Shown here piece after piece: positions 1 through 7,014 of a DNA stretch of 18,968 nucleotides. The DNA is taken from contig CAAGJU010000358.1 in the NCBI GenBank assembly GCA_900770225.1, positions 1-18,968 of the forward strand. The letters run 5' to 3'. The position numbers and the translations under genes were made by a program. How positions within the stretch are numbered: position 1 is the stretch's first letter; each line of letters opens with the position of its first letter. The notes below the pieces were generated by a model. That model searched no databases. It was not told where the DNA came from and saw nothing but the letters and a program-made list of their open reading frames with translations. The DNA is from Lachnospiraceae bacterium (GTDB lineage Bacteria > Bacillota > Clostridia > Lachnospirales > Lachnospiraceae).

Positions 1-125
1 AGCGGTGATAAATTCGTCCATCGCTAACGCTCGGACTCATTAACCACCGACGCCTGCGGAGGTCTCGGCTTGGGAGTCTCCATGTGTTCCGTGGCTCTGG
101 CGTACGTCTGAACTGTAACGGAATG
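1..125 (+). repeat. Intergenic structured repeat element, copy 1
   Basis: This non-coding stretch is partly homologous, in inverted orientation, to the last 230 bases of the window. The shared signature is AGTCTCCATGTGT (75-87), then GTGGCT (91-96), then AACTGTAACG (111-120). On the minus strand of the other copy the same three blocks occur as AGTCTCCATGTGT, GTGGCT and AACAGTAACG, with 35 rather than 36 bases from the first block to the last. Weaker similarity continues outward: ACTCATTAACCACCG near 35-49 matches GCTCATCC/CTTACCACCG-type sequence in the other copy. No open frame with a ribosome binding site covers it. I infer a dispersed intergenic element or structured RNA; the family is not one I recognise. 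The left edge may be cut by the window. Confidence 0.5.
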
Positions 126-212
126 AAGGTAAGTTCAGCAGCATAACAGCTTCCACAGATACTAAATGTGTAAGGTTTATATGATCTGGCAGGAATACAG
201 AGGTGTGATTTG

Positions 213-227
213 ATGGCACAGTGCCAT
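213..227. promoter_or_regulatory. Small perfect palindrome upstream of azlC (possible operator)
   Basis: The sequence ATGGCAC-A-GTGCCAT is a perfect 7-bp inverted repeat around one central base, 68 bases before the azlC start codon. It could be a regulator binding site or a small leader hairpin. A TATGAT that could serve as a -10 lies at 180-185, without a good -35, so a transcript starting there would carry this palindrome in its leader. The role is a guess. Confidence 0.3.
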
Positions 228-295
228 TTCAGGACAATCTGTTTTGCTGTATATATCAAGAAAGCCTGGTAAGGATCAGGATAAAAGTGAGAAAT

Positions 296-1060
296 ATGAG
301 TCAGGAAAATAGGAAAAAAACAAATGTGAAGAGAGCGGATCCGTCGACGTCCCGCGGATGGTTTGCGCGCGGCCTCAGAAACGGAATCCCGATCTGTGCC
401 GGCTATTTTGCCGTGTCCTTTGCCCTCGGCATTTCAGCGAAAAATGCCGGGATGGATGCTCTGCAGGCATTTGCCATGTCGCTGACCATGGTGGCGTCGG
501 CCGGGCAGTTTGCGGCTATCAATTTAATCGCTTCTTCTGCGGGAATTATTGAAATGATCACGACAACGCTGATCGTCAATCTTCGTTATTTTCTGATGAG
601 CTGTTCGCTGACGCAGAAGCTCAGCACAAAAACAAAGCCCGGGCATCGTTTCCTACTGGCTTACTGTATGACGGATGAAATTTTCGGCCTTTCTGCGACA
701 GTCAGCGGAAACCTGAATCCTTTTTACACGTATGGCCTGATGCTGGTATCGGTTTCCGGATGGTGCGCGGGTACGGTGATCGGTGTCCTGATGGGTAATA
801 TTCTTCCGGTGTGGGTGTCGAATGCGCTCGGCGTGTCCATGTACGGCATGTTTCTCGCCATTATCATTCCGCCGGCAAAGGAAAATCATTTCATCGGCGT
901 ACTGGTGGCAATTTCCATGGCTGCAAGCTGGCTGTTTACGGTTCTGCCGGTCGTGAAGGAGATTTCTTCCGGATTCCGTATCATTATCCTGACACTGGTG
1001 ATCGCCGGAATCGCCGCTGTGCTGCGCCCGGTATCGGATGAAGAGGAGGATATGCAATGA
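296..1060 (+). CDS. azlC: AzlC family branched-chain amino acid permease subunit
   Basis: This encodes the large subunit of an AzlCD-type exporter for branched-chain amino acids, an inner membrane protein. From the ATG at 296 it is 254 residues, close to the usual AzlC length. A basic Arg/Lys-rich N-terminus is followed by the family's opening segment (GLRNGIPICAGYFAVSFALG) and several hydrophobic helices, including the motif SAGQFAAINLI and the conserved LRYFLMS. An in-frame GTG at 221 would add 25 residues, but these lack AzlC similarity and cover the palindrome at 213-227, so I chose 296. The ribosome site is weak (GGATCAGG lies 15-20 bases upstream). The stop overlaps the azlD start as ATGA, typical translational coupling. 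AzlCD in Bacillus subtilis exports 4-azaleucine; the substrate here is inferred from family. Confidence 0.9.
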   Translation: MSQENRKKTNVKRADPSTSRGWFARGLRNGIPICAGYFAVSFALGISAKNAGMDALQAFAMSLTMVASAGQFAAINLIASSAGIIEMITTTLIVNLRYFLMSCSLTQKLSTKTKPGHRFLLAYCMTDEIFGLSATVSGNLNPFYTYGLMLVSVSGWCAGTVIGVLMGNILPVWVSNALGVSMYGMFLAIIIPPAKENHFIGVLVAISMAASWLFTVLPVVKEISSGFRIIILTLVIAGIAAVLRPVSDEEEDMQ

Positions 1061-1356
1061 ACAAGATCTATCTGTCTATTGCCATCATGGCAGCGACAAT
1101 TTATGCGATCCGCGTTATGCCGTTTCTTTTTATCCGCAAGCCGATTCGCAACCGATTTATCCGTTCCTTCCTGTACTATGTGCCATATGTGACGCTCGCC
1201 GTTATGACATTTCCCGCGATTCTCACTGTCACGGATAATATCTGGGCAGGAGCGGCGGCGCTCATTGCCGGCATCATCGCGGCATGGCTCTCCAGAGACC
1301 TGTTTGTCACAGCCATTACCTGCTGTGTGGCGGTGTTCCTCGTCGGAATTTTCTGA
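1057..1356 (+). CDS. azlD: AzlD family small membrane subunit
   Basis: This 99-residue, very hydrophobic protein is the small partner of AzlC. It has about four predicted membrane segments and the family's early motif AIRVMPFLFIRKPI (about residues 11-24), followed by RSFLYYVPYVTLAVMTFP. Its ATG overlaps the azlC stop, and GAGGAGG at 1043-1049 inside azlC gives an ideal ribosome site 7 bases ahead. The pair is therefore one transcriptional and translational unit. Length matches the family. The convergent yfbR gene ends only 9 bases past its stop, and I see no clear terminator hairpin in that gap. Confidence 0.92.
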   Translation: MNKIYLSIAIMAATIYAIRVMPFLFIRKPIRNRFIRSFLYYVPYVTLAVMTFPAILTVTDNIWAGAAALIAGIIAAWLSRDLFVTAITCCVAVFLVGIF

Positions 1357-1365
1357 GATCCAACG

Positions 1366-1980
1366 TCAGGATTGCGATCTATCAGGTGAAAGCAGTTCGT
1401 CCAGCGTCTCGCCGTATGGCGGAAGAAATTCCTGCACGAAATCCCTTACTTCCGGCATTTCCGAGACCATGGCCTGTACAGATTTTTCTGTTGTCTCTCT
1501 GGCTGTGCGAAATTCGCGGTTGCCGGAATTTTCTTCTTCTATGCACTTGATCAGAGCAGAGAGTTTATCAGCGGCTTTGACCAGACGGCGCATATATCTG
1601 TCTTCATCTGTGTCCTTGGCACAGAAAATTTTCTCAAACGAGGGCCGCAGATCCTCAGGCAGCGTGTCAAGCAGACGCTGATCAGCTTCGGATTCCAACT
1701 CTTTATATGCATCACGGATACCGGAATTCGCATATTTTACCGGGGTAGGCATATCTCCCGTGATGATCTCTGAACAGTCGTGGTACAGACCGACAAGCGC
1801 GGCTTTTTCTCCGTCAAGCTTCCGGCCGTAACGCACATTGCCAATCACACACAGCGCATGTGCGATCATAGCTACCTCCAGCGAATGTTCACTCAGATTT
1901 TCCGGGCGGGAATTGCGCATCAGCGCCCAGCGCTCGATATATTTCATTCTTGAAACCGTAGCAAAAAAACTCGAAATCAT
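1366..1980 (-). CDS. yfbR: HD-domain 5'-deoxynucleotidase, YfbR type
   Basis: This 204-residue cytoplasmic protein closely matches Escherichia coli YfbR, a metal-dependent 5'-nucleotidase that removes the phosphate from deoxynucleoside monophosphates and so helps balance dNTP pools. The match runs nearly full length. Visible landmarks are R17-W18 (substrate contact in the family), H32 in SEHSLEVA, the HD pair H67-D68 in YHDCSE, D76 in TGDMPTPVKY, and D138 in VKAADKLSA, which together form the HD metal site. The start is backed by AGAAAGGAT about 12-20 bases upstream on the minus strand. It stands alone between convergent azlD and the divergent nuclease remnant. Clostridia often annotate this gene simply as an HD-domain protein; the YfbR assignment is from remembered similarity, not a search. 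Confidence 0.88.
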   Translation of the reverse strand: MISSFFATVSRMKYIERWALMRNSRPENLSEHSLEVAMIAHALCVIGNVRYGRKLDGEKAALVGLYHDCSEIITGDMPTPVKYANSGIRDAYKELESEADQRLLDTLPEDLRPSFEKIFCAKDTDEDRYMRRLVKAADKLSALIKCIEEENSGNREFRTARETTEKSVQAMVSEMPEVRDFVQEFLPPYGETLDELLSPDRSQS

Positions 1981-2082
1981 CGTATATTTTTATCCTTTCT
2001 CTGACATCAGAACAGGTGGTCTATGCTGTATATCATATCAAAATCTTCCAATCTGCGGAAGAGATGTGCAATTCATGCGCTG

Positions 2083-2739
2083 ATGTCGACTTATAACCCG
2101 AATATGCCGTTTCGCATGTTTCTCTATGCGGCGAAGGCATATGAAGGCTATGCAAATGCCCCGGACAACAATTTCAACATCTACAGCGATGAACTTCAGT
2201 ATATCCCTGCGGCAAGATTTGCAGTATTCTATAATGGAAAAAAGGATGAACCTGAATATAAGGATCTGCGGCTGAGTGATGCCTATATGGACGGCGTAAA
2301 AGTCGAATCGGATCTTGCAATTCGGATGCTGAACATCAACTACGGGAAAAACAAAGAACTGATGGAGAAGTGCACACCACTTCGTGATTATGCATTCTTC
2401 ATCAGTGCTGCGCGAAACGAAAAAAATCGAGGCAAATCAATATCAGAAGCTATTGATGCGGCTTTCGATCAACTGACGGATGGATGGGTGAAAACGTTCA
2501 TCAGCAAAAATCGTGCGGAGGTGAAGGATATGTTGATTACAGAGTATGATGAAGAAAGAACAAAAAGACTGTTTATCAAAGAAGGCGAGAGAAAAGGTAT
2601 CGAGAAGGGAAGCAATGAGAGAGCCAGGGAAACTGCCCTGAGAATGCTTGAAGACGGAATGCCCATTGAATCTGTGGCAAAATACAGCGGATTAACAGTT
2701 GATGAGGTCCGGGAGCTCAGCAAAAGAGTGCCTGCCTGA
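2083..2739 (+). pseudogene. 5'-truncated Rpn/PD-(D/E)XK family nuclease-transposase remnant
   Basis: The reading frame resembles the C-terminal two thirds of Rpn-family (PDDEXK transposase-like) proteins that are abundant in Lachnospiraceae. Clear family signatures are STYNPNMPFRMFLYAAK, YSDELQYIPAARFAVFYNG, KDLRLSDAY and AIRMLNINYG, then a charged region ending ERKGIEKGSNERARETALRMLEDG. In complete members a catalytic half with a PD-(D/E)XK core, including a Glu-x-Gln just before STYNPNMP, precedes this. Here that part is absent: the frame reads ALMSTYNPNMP, and upstream lies only the yfbR promoter side. The frame is open from 2023, but homology starts at about 2083-2086 and no good ribosome site precedes either start. 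I infer an inactive fragment left by a deletion or insertion event. It could still be a small expressed protein. Confidence 0.75.
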
Positions 2740-2780
2740 CTGCGATTCGAAGAGCTTATACAGTATATCCAGGCATAGTC

Positions 2781-2809
2781 TTGTATTAAATGTTCTATTC
2801 AGATAGAGT
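2781..2809 (+). promoter_or_regulatory. Weak candidate promoter for the AI-2E family gene
   Basis: TTGTAT (2781-2786) and TAGAGT (2804-2809) are separated by 17 bases in the 164-bp gap before the membrane protein gene. Both hexamers match the sigma-70/sigma-A consensus only partly, so this is the best candidate in the gap rather than a firm call. Confidence 0.25.
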
Positions 2810-2903
2810 AAAGGGGCAGGCCTTTTCAAGAATCACGCGCTCTTTAAGTGAAAGGATATGGCTTTTCAGCAAATCAGGATGAACTTTCGGGGGACATACG
2901 GCA

Positions 2904-4151
2904 TTGAAATGGACAAAAAATAAACTGGGCAAGGAGTGGAAATCTCTTACACTTGCTCTCTGTGCAGCAATTCTGTTCTACGTTATCATTTCGCATCTGG
3001 GAACGATAGGTGCTGCACTCGCAAGATTTGGATATTTTATCTATCCTGTATTTCTCGGCGTCGTGATCGCCTATATCTTTGATCCCCTGGTCAAGGTATT
3101 TGAATTCCATGTCTTTCAGAAAATGAAGAGATATCGCGTGCGGCGCAGCCTCTCTGTGCTCTGCGCGATTCTTATTGTTGTGATCGGTATCATATTCCTG
3201 TTTGTCGGGCTGATCCCGCAGCTTATCGACAGTGTCACCACGTTCATCGGCAACATCGGCACATATATCACACAGATCCGGCAGTGGACAGAAATGCTGG
3301 CAAGCAAGGCTGCAGAGTACCACGTAGATGTCACGGATCTGGAAAACAATATTACCAAGTTCCTCGATTCTCTGATGGACAGTCTGCCGCAGAACGCCAA
3401 TAATATCGTAAGCTCGGCGGTCTCCGTGGGACAGAATATTGTGAGCTGGATCATCGGCTTCATCATCGCGATTTATTTTCTGGTCGACAAGAAGCGTCTC
3501 CTGGACTGGTTTGGACGACTGTTCAGAGCCATCATGACAGAAAAAGCATATGCGTCATCCGCTGCATTCTGGGGCAGATGTAACAAGATCCTGATCCGTT
3601 ACATCATCTGTGATCTGCTGGACGGCCTGATCATAGGCCTCGCCAACGCTGTATATATGACGATTGCACGGATGCCCTATGTGGTTCTGATATCCGTCGT
3701 TGTAGGTGTGACAAACCTCGCACCTACCTTCGGTCCTATCGTCGGTGCCGTCATCGGTGCATTTATTCTTGTGCTTATTAATCCGTGGTATGCGCTCTGG
3801 TTCCTGATTTTTACCATTATCCTGCAGACCATCGACGGCTATGTACTCAAGCCAAAAATGTTCGGATCCCTTCTGGGCGTATCCGGTGTCTGGATCCTGA
3901 TCTGCATTGTAGTCGGCGGCAGGATATTCGGTGTCGGCGGCGTGCTGCTGGCCATTCCGTTTGCCGCCATTATCGATTTCATCTATAAGGAGTTCATTCT
4001 TGTAAAACTTGACGAGCGGAAGAAGCGCCGCCAGGAAGCAGAAGCTGCTGCTGAAAACAAAACTGCATCGGCTGACTCCGACTCAGCGTCAGCGAGCGGA
4101 ACAGCAGATTCAACACTGGCTGATTCTTTGCCGAAAGACGTGACAGAATAA
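2904..4151 (+). CDS. AI-2E family transporter (PerM/YdbI-like membrane protein)
   Basis: This 415-residue integral membrane protein belongs to the AI-2E/UPF0118 family. Some members export autoinducer-2 and others act as ion/H+ antiporters, so the substrate cannot be named. It shows the family order: two N-terminal helices (LALCAAILFYVIISHLG and a helix ending VVIAYIFDPLVKVFE), a third helix, a soluble region of about residues 110-175, then C-terminal helices with VVVGVTNLAPTFGPIVGAVIGA near residues 260-285 and IVVGGRIFGVGGVLLAIPFAAI. The last 45 or so residues are a charged, then Ala/Ser/Asp-rich tail, beyond the usual end and probably disordered in the cytoplasm. The start is a TTG, the only in-frame start after the stop at 2880; a GGGGG at 2889-2893 sits 10 bases ahead. 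A strong terminator follows directly. Confidence 0.85.
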   Translation: MKWTKNKLGKEWKSLTLALCAAILFYVIISHLGTIGAALARFGYFIYPVFLGVVIAYIFDPLVKVFEFHVFQKMKRYRVRRSLSVLCAILIVVIGIIFLFVGLIPQLIDSVTTFIGNIGTYITQIRQWTEMLASKAAEYHVDVTDLENNITKFLDSLMDSLPQNANNIVSSAVSVGQNIVSWIIGFIIAIYFLVDKKRLLDWFGRLFRAIMTEKAYASSAAFWGRCNKILIRYIICDLLDGLIIGLANAVYMTIARMPYVVLISVVVGVTNLAPTFGPIVGAVIGAFILVLINPWYALWFLIFTIILQTIDGYVLKPKMFGSLLGVSGVWILICIVVGGRIFGVGGVLLAIPFAAIIDFIYKEFILVKLDERKKRRQEAEAAAENKTASADSDSASASGTADSTLADSLPKDVTE

Positions 4152-4154
4152 CAG

Positions 4155-4200
4155 ACAGGCTCCGGATACCGTTTGATATCCGGAGCCTGTTATTTTTGTT
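4155..4200 (+). terminator. Intrinsic terminator after the AI-2E family gene
   Basis: A perfect 14-bp stem (ACAGGCTCCGGATA, 4155-4168, with its complement at 4177-4190) encloses an 8-base loop and is followed by TATTTTTG. It begins 4 bases after the stop codon. The stem may also help stop minus-strand transcripts from the cellobiose phosphorylase gene, but the T-tract favours the plus direction. Confidence 0.92.
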
Positions 4201-4204
4201 CAAG

Positions 4205-4292
4205 CCGGAGCGCAGCGGACACCGTTCCCGGCGGCACTTTCATTCAATCCGGAGCGCAGCGGACACCGTTCCCGGCGGCATTTTCGTTCATA
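4205..4292. repeat. Two tandem copies of a 44-bp GC-rich repeat
   Basis: Unit 1 (4205-4248) and unit 2 (4249-4292) both start CCGGAGCGCAGCGGACACCG and are identical for the first 32 bases, with a few changes in the last 12. They fill the space between the AI-2E terminator and the stop codon of the cellobiose phosphorylase gene on the minus strand, so they form that gene's 3' untranslated region. Short self-complementary blocks (CCGG...CCGG, CGG-ACA-CCG) could fold weakly. I infer an intergenic repeat rather than coding sequence. Confidence 0.8.
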
Positions 4293-4297
4293 TTCTG

Positions 4298-6736
4298 TTA
4301 TGCGCCCATGTGCACTACAACCTGCACATCCGTTTTCCCCGCAACCGGCCGGATCAGATTGCCATCCACCGGCTGTCCGTCAACGGTCATGGAAGCCACA
4401 CCCTTCTGTACGTGCGCACTGTTATCCACCGTAATGTGGTATTTCACGCCACGGAACGTTCGATCCAGCGTGTAGCCGTCCATCGTATCCGGAATGCACG
4501 GATTGATGCGCAGGCCGTCCAGCTCAGGCTGGATGCCGAGAATATACTGGCTCATCGCCGTAAAGGTCCATGCGGCCGTACCGGTCAGCCAACTGTTCTT
4601 TCCCTCGCCCGGAATCGCAGCATCCTTTCCAGCCACCATCTGGCAGTATACATACGGTTCCGTCTTATGAATGTCCTCGATATCCTCCAGATAGATCGGG
4701 CATGTCTTCTTAAACACTTCAAAAGCACGGTTACCGTGACCAACCACGGTTTCAGCGCAGGCGATCCACGGGTTGTTGTGGCAGAAAATGCCCGCGTTCT
4801 CCTTGTATCCCGGCGGATACGAGGAAATCTCACCGAGTTCAACATGATACTTTGTATAAGCGGGCTGCAGCAGAACAATGCCGTACTTCGAATCCAGTCT
4901 CTCGGCGACACTCTGCAGCGCCATCTCAGCCTTTCCGTTATCAGTGCCCACACCGGCCATCACGCACATGCCCTGCGGCTCAATGTAGATCTGACCCTCC
5001 TCATTGATATGGCTGCCTACCGGATGACTGTATGCATCATACGCGCGGACAAACCACTCGCCGTCCCAGCCGGCGTCATTGATCGCATCCACCATCTCCG
5101 CGACTTTCGCGCGCACATCGGCCGCTTCATCCGAAAGTCCCACGTGATCGCAGATATCCGCGTATTCATTGCCGTATTTCACATACATACCTGCGATGAA
5201 TACAGATTCAGCCACAGGTCCCTCCGATGGACCGAACGTCTGGAAGCTCTCGCCCGGTTCCTCGGAAAAGCAGTTCAGATTCAGACAGTCATTCCAGTCA
5301 GCGCGTCCGATCAGCGGCAGACCGTGAGGCCCTTTATGCGTCGTTGTGAACTGAAAACTGCGGCGCAGGTGCTCCATCAGCGGAACAGCCTTTGAAAAAT
5401 CGGAGTCAAACGCACATTTTTCATCCAGGATCGAATAATCGCCCGTCTCACGCAGATAAGCCGAGGTTCCGGCAATCAGCCAGAGAGGATCATCATTGAA
5501 GCCGCCGCCGATATCGGCATTGCCCTTCTTTGTGAGCGGCTGATACTGATGATAGGTAGAGCCGTCCTCAAACTGCGTGTTCGCGATATCGATGATCCGC
5601 TCACGCGCACGCGCCGGGATCAGGTGAACGAAGCCGAGCAGATCCTGACAGGAATCACGGAAGCCCATGCCGCGTCCCATGCCGGACTCGAAGTAGGAAG
5701 CCGAGCGGCTCATATTGAAGGTCACCATGCACTGATACTGGTTCCAGATATTCACGAGCCTGTTCAGACGCTCGTCCTTCGTGTGAACGGTATACGTGGA
5801 GAGCAGGTTCGTCCAGTAATCCTTCAGCTCAGCCAGCGCAGCGTCAACCTGCTCGTCCGTGCGGAACTTCGCGAGAAGCTTCTCCGCCGGCGCCTTGTTG
5901 ATCACATTCGGTGCTTCCCACTTCTGGTCCTTCGGATTCTCGCAATACCCGAGGACAAAAATAAACGAGGCGGATTCACCCGGTTTCAGATCGACCTTCA
6001 GGTGATGACTGCCGATCGGCTGCCAGCCGTGTGCGATGCTGTTGCGGCTCTCCCCCTCGATGACCGCTACAGGATCGTGAAAACCATTGTAGGTGCCGAT
6101 AAAAGCCTCACGGCTGGTATCAAACCCGGCTACGGGTTTATTCACGGCAAAAACAGCGTAATGATTGCGGCGCTCGCGGTATTCGGTCTTGTGATAGATC
6201 ACAGAGCCGATGACCTCGACCTCGCCGGTGGAGAAGTTTCTCTGGAAATTCGTCTGGTCATCCTGCGCGTTCCACAGGCAGAACTCAACGAAGCTGAACA
6301 GATTGAGATGTTTTTCTTCTGTTCCTTTATTGGTAAGGACGATCCGGTTGATCTCACAGGCGTCATGAACCGGGACAAAAGCCTGCAGCTGAGCCTGCAC
6401 GTGGTTTTTCTCACCGGTGATAACCGTATAGCCGAGCCCATGCCGGCAGGAGTAGGCGTCCAGCTCTGTCTGCGTCGGCTGCCAGCCCGGATTCCAGATC
6501 GTGCTGCCGTCTTTTATATAGTAGTAACGGCCGCCGTTGTCCAGAGGACAGTTGTTGTAGCGGTATCTCGTAATGCGGAGAAGCTTGGCATCTTTATAGA
6601 AGGAATAGCCGCCTGCCGTATTAGAGATCAGGCTGAAGAAGTCCTGCGTACCGAGGTAATTGATCCAGGGCAGCGGGGTAGCCGGGGTCTCGATCACATA
6701 TTCACGGGCCTCGTCATCAAAATGACCGTATTTCAT
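4298..6736 (-). CDS. cbp: Cellobiose phosphorylase (glycoside hydrolase family 94)
   Basis: This cytoplasmic enzyme converts cellobiose and phosphate to alpha-glucose-1-phosphate and glucose by inverting phosphorolysis. The 812-residue product matches clostridial cellobiose phosphorylases end to end: start MKYGHFDDEAREYVI, TPLPWINYLG, the N-terminal beta-sandwich with YRYNNCPLDNGGRYYYIKDG, then the (alpha/alpha)6 barrel with NIWNQYQCMVTFNMSRSASY, GMGFRDS (residues 356-362) and GRADWNDCLNLNC. In the last, D483 corresponds to the catalytic acid of the Cellvibrio gilvus enzyme. The frame is open 33 codons further upstream, but GGAG lies 6 bases before the ATG at 6736, and the promoter's -10 sits at 6835-6840, so the extension would barely be transcribed. 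Close relatives act on cellodextrins or chitobiose; the barrel motifs favour cellobiose. It is divergent from the LacI gene and under shared operators. Confidence 0.95.
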   Translation of the reverse strand: MKYGHFDDEAREYVIETPATPLPWINYLGTQDFFSLISNTAGGYSFYKDAKLLRITRYRYNNCPLDNGGRYYYIKDGSTIWNPGWQPTQTELDAYSCRHGLGYTVITGEKNHVQAQLQAFVPVHDACEINRIVLTNKGTEEKHLNLFSFVEFCLWNAQDDQTNFQRNFSTGEVEVIGSVIYHKTEYRERRNHYAVFAVNKPVAGFDTSREAFIGTYNGFHDPVAVIEGESRNSIAHGWQPIGSHHLKVDLKPGESASFIFVLGYCENPKDQKWEAPNVINKAPAEKLLAKFRTDEQVDAALAELKDYWTNLLSTYTVHTKDERLNRLVNIWNQYQCMVTFNMSRSASYFESGMGRGMGFRDSCQDLLGFVHLIPARARERIIDIANTQFEDGSTYHQYQPLTKKGNADIGGGFNDDPLWLIAGTSAYLRETGDYSILDEKCAFDSDFSKAVPLMEHLRRSFQFTTTHKGPHGLPLIGRADWNDCLNLNCFSEEPGESFQTFGPSEGPVAESVFIAGMYVKYGNEYADICDHVGLSDEAADVRAKVAEMVDAINDAGWDGEWFVRAYDAYSHPVGSHINEEGQIYIEPQGMCVMAGVGTDNGKAEMALQSVAERLDSKYGIVLLQPAYTKYHVELGEISSYPPGYKENAGIFCHNNPWIACAETVVGHGNRAFEVFKKTCPIYLEDIEDIHKTEPYVYCQMVAGKDAAIPGEGKNSWLTGTAAWTFTAMSQYILGIQPELDGLRINPCIPDTMDGYTLDRTFRGVKYHITVDNSAHVQKGVASMTVDGQPVDGNLIRPVAGKTDVQVVVHMGA

Positions 6737-6811
6737 ATCAATCTCCATTCCGCCGTAAATCATCGGCAGCCCAGATATCATGAAAGCCGCCTTCACACGG
6801 AAACTTTCACG

Positions 6812-6821
6812 AATACGTTTT
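6812..6821 (-). promoter_or_regulatory. LacI-type operator A (cbp promoter, downstream)
   Basis: On the minus strand this reads cgAAAACGTATTcg, an imperfect copy of the palindrome seen three more times in this control region. It lies about 8-17 bases downstream of the expected cbp transcription start, a position where a bound repressor would block initiation or escape. Confidence 0.6.
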
Positions 6822-6834
6822 CGATATCGCACCA

Positions 6835-6864
6835 ATTATAGACATAAACCCGGGTCGAAATCAA
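6835..6864 (-). promoter_or_regulatory. Promoter of the cellobiose phosphorylase gene
   Basis: On the minus strand TTGATT (6864-6859) is followed after 18 bases by a perfect TATAAT (6840-6835). Transcription would start near 6828, leaving a leader of about 90 bases before the ATG at 6736. Operator A lies just downstream and operator B just upstream of the -35. Confidence 0.75.
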
Positions 6865-6869
6865 TCGCG

Positions 6870-6879
6870 AAAACGTTTA
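6870..6879. promoter_or_regulatory. LacI-type operator B (cbp promoter, upstream)
   Basis: The sequence cgAAAACGTTTAaa contains the central palindrome AAACGTTT (6871-6878). It lies immediately upstream of the cbp -35 box. The central CpG fits LacI-family repressors whose hinge-helix leucine intercalates there. Confidence 0.7.
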
Positions 6880-6939
6880 AATTCAGAAATTGGCAATACT
6901 TTACAAAAAATAATCTAAATAAATGTATACTTTTAAGAG

Positions 6940-6968
6940 TTGACTCGAAAACGTTTTAGCCTTATGAT
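6940..6968 (+). promoter_or_regulatory. Promoter of the LacI regulator and importer genes
   Basis: TTGACT (6940-6945) and TATGAT (6963-6968) are separated by an ideal 17-base spacer. The start of transcription would be near 6975. Operator C fills the spacer and operator D follows the start site, so the gene is probably self-repressed. No clear separate promoter is seen before the binding-protein gene, so this promoter may serve the whole rightward operon. Confidence 0.8.
6948..6957. promoter_or_regulatory. LacI-type operator C (between -35 and -10 of lacI-type gene)
   Basis: This perfect 10-bp palindrome AAAACGTTTT, flanked as cgAAAACGTTTTag, is the best copy of the four. It occupies the promoter spacer, where repressor and RNA polymerase could not bind together. 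Confidence 0.8.
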
Positions 6969-6980
6969 GTGGCCATAACG

Positions 6981-6990
6981 AAAACGATTT
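6981..6990. promoter_or_regulatory. LacI-type operator D (downstream of lacI-type promoter)
   Basis: The sequence cgAAAACGATTTag differs from operator C at one base. It sits about 6-15 bases into the transcript and is centred 33 bases from operator C, close to three helical turns. Confidence 0.75.
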
Positions 6991-7014
6991 AGCCCTGCCA
7001 GAGAGAGGAAGCCG

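Noticed and set aside
221..295. GTG start for azlC at 221
   Set aside because: The added 25 residues do not resemble AzlC, and the first G belongs to the palindrome at 213-227; the ATG at 296 fits the family length.
2490..2500. Another GAAAACGTT operator-like sequence
   Set aside because: It lies inside the nuclease remnant, lacks the second half of the palindrome, and is far from a promoter.
4205..4292. A possible CRISPR array
   Set aside because: Only two units in direct contact, with no unique spacers and no cas genes.
6737..6835. N-terminal extension of cellobiose phosphorylase by 33 residues
   Set aside because: It has no family similarity, begins at the -10 box, contains operator A, and the real ATG has a well-placed GGAG.
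4196..6841. Two long plus-strand frames (399 and 430 codons) opposite cellobiose phosphorylase
   Set aside because: They mirror a conserved enzyme gene, begin in a terminator and repeat in one case, and show no family motifs.
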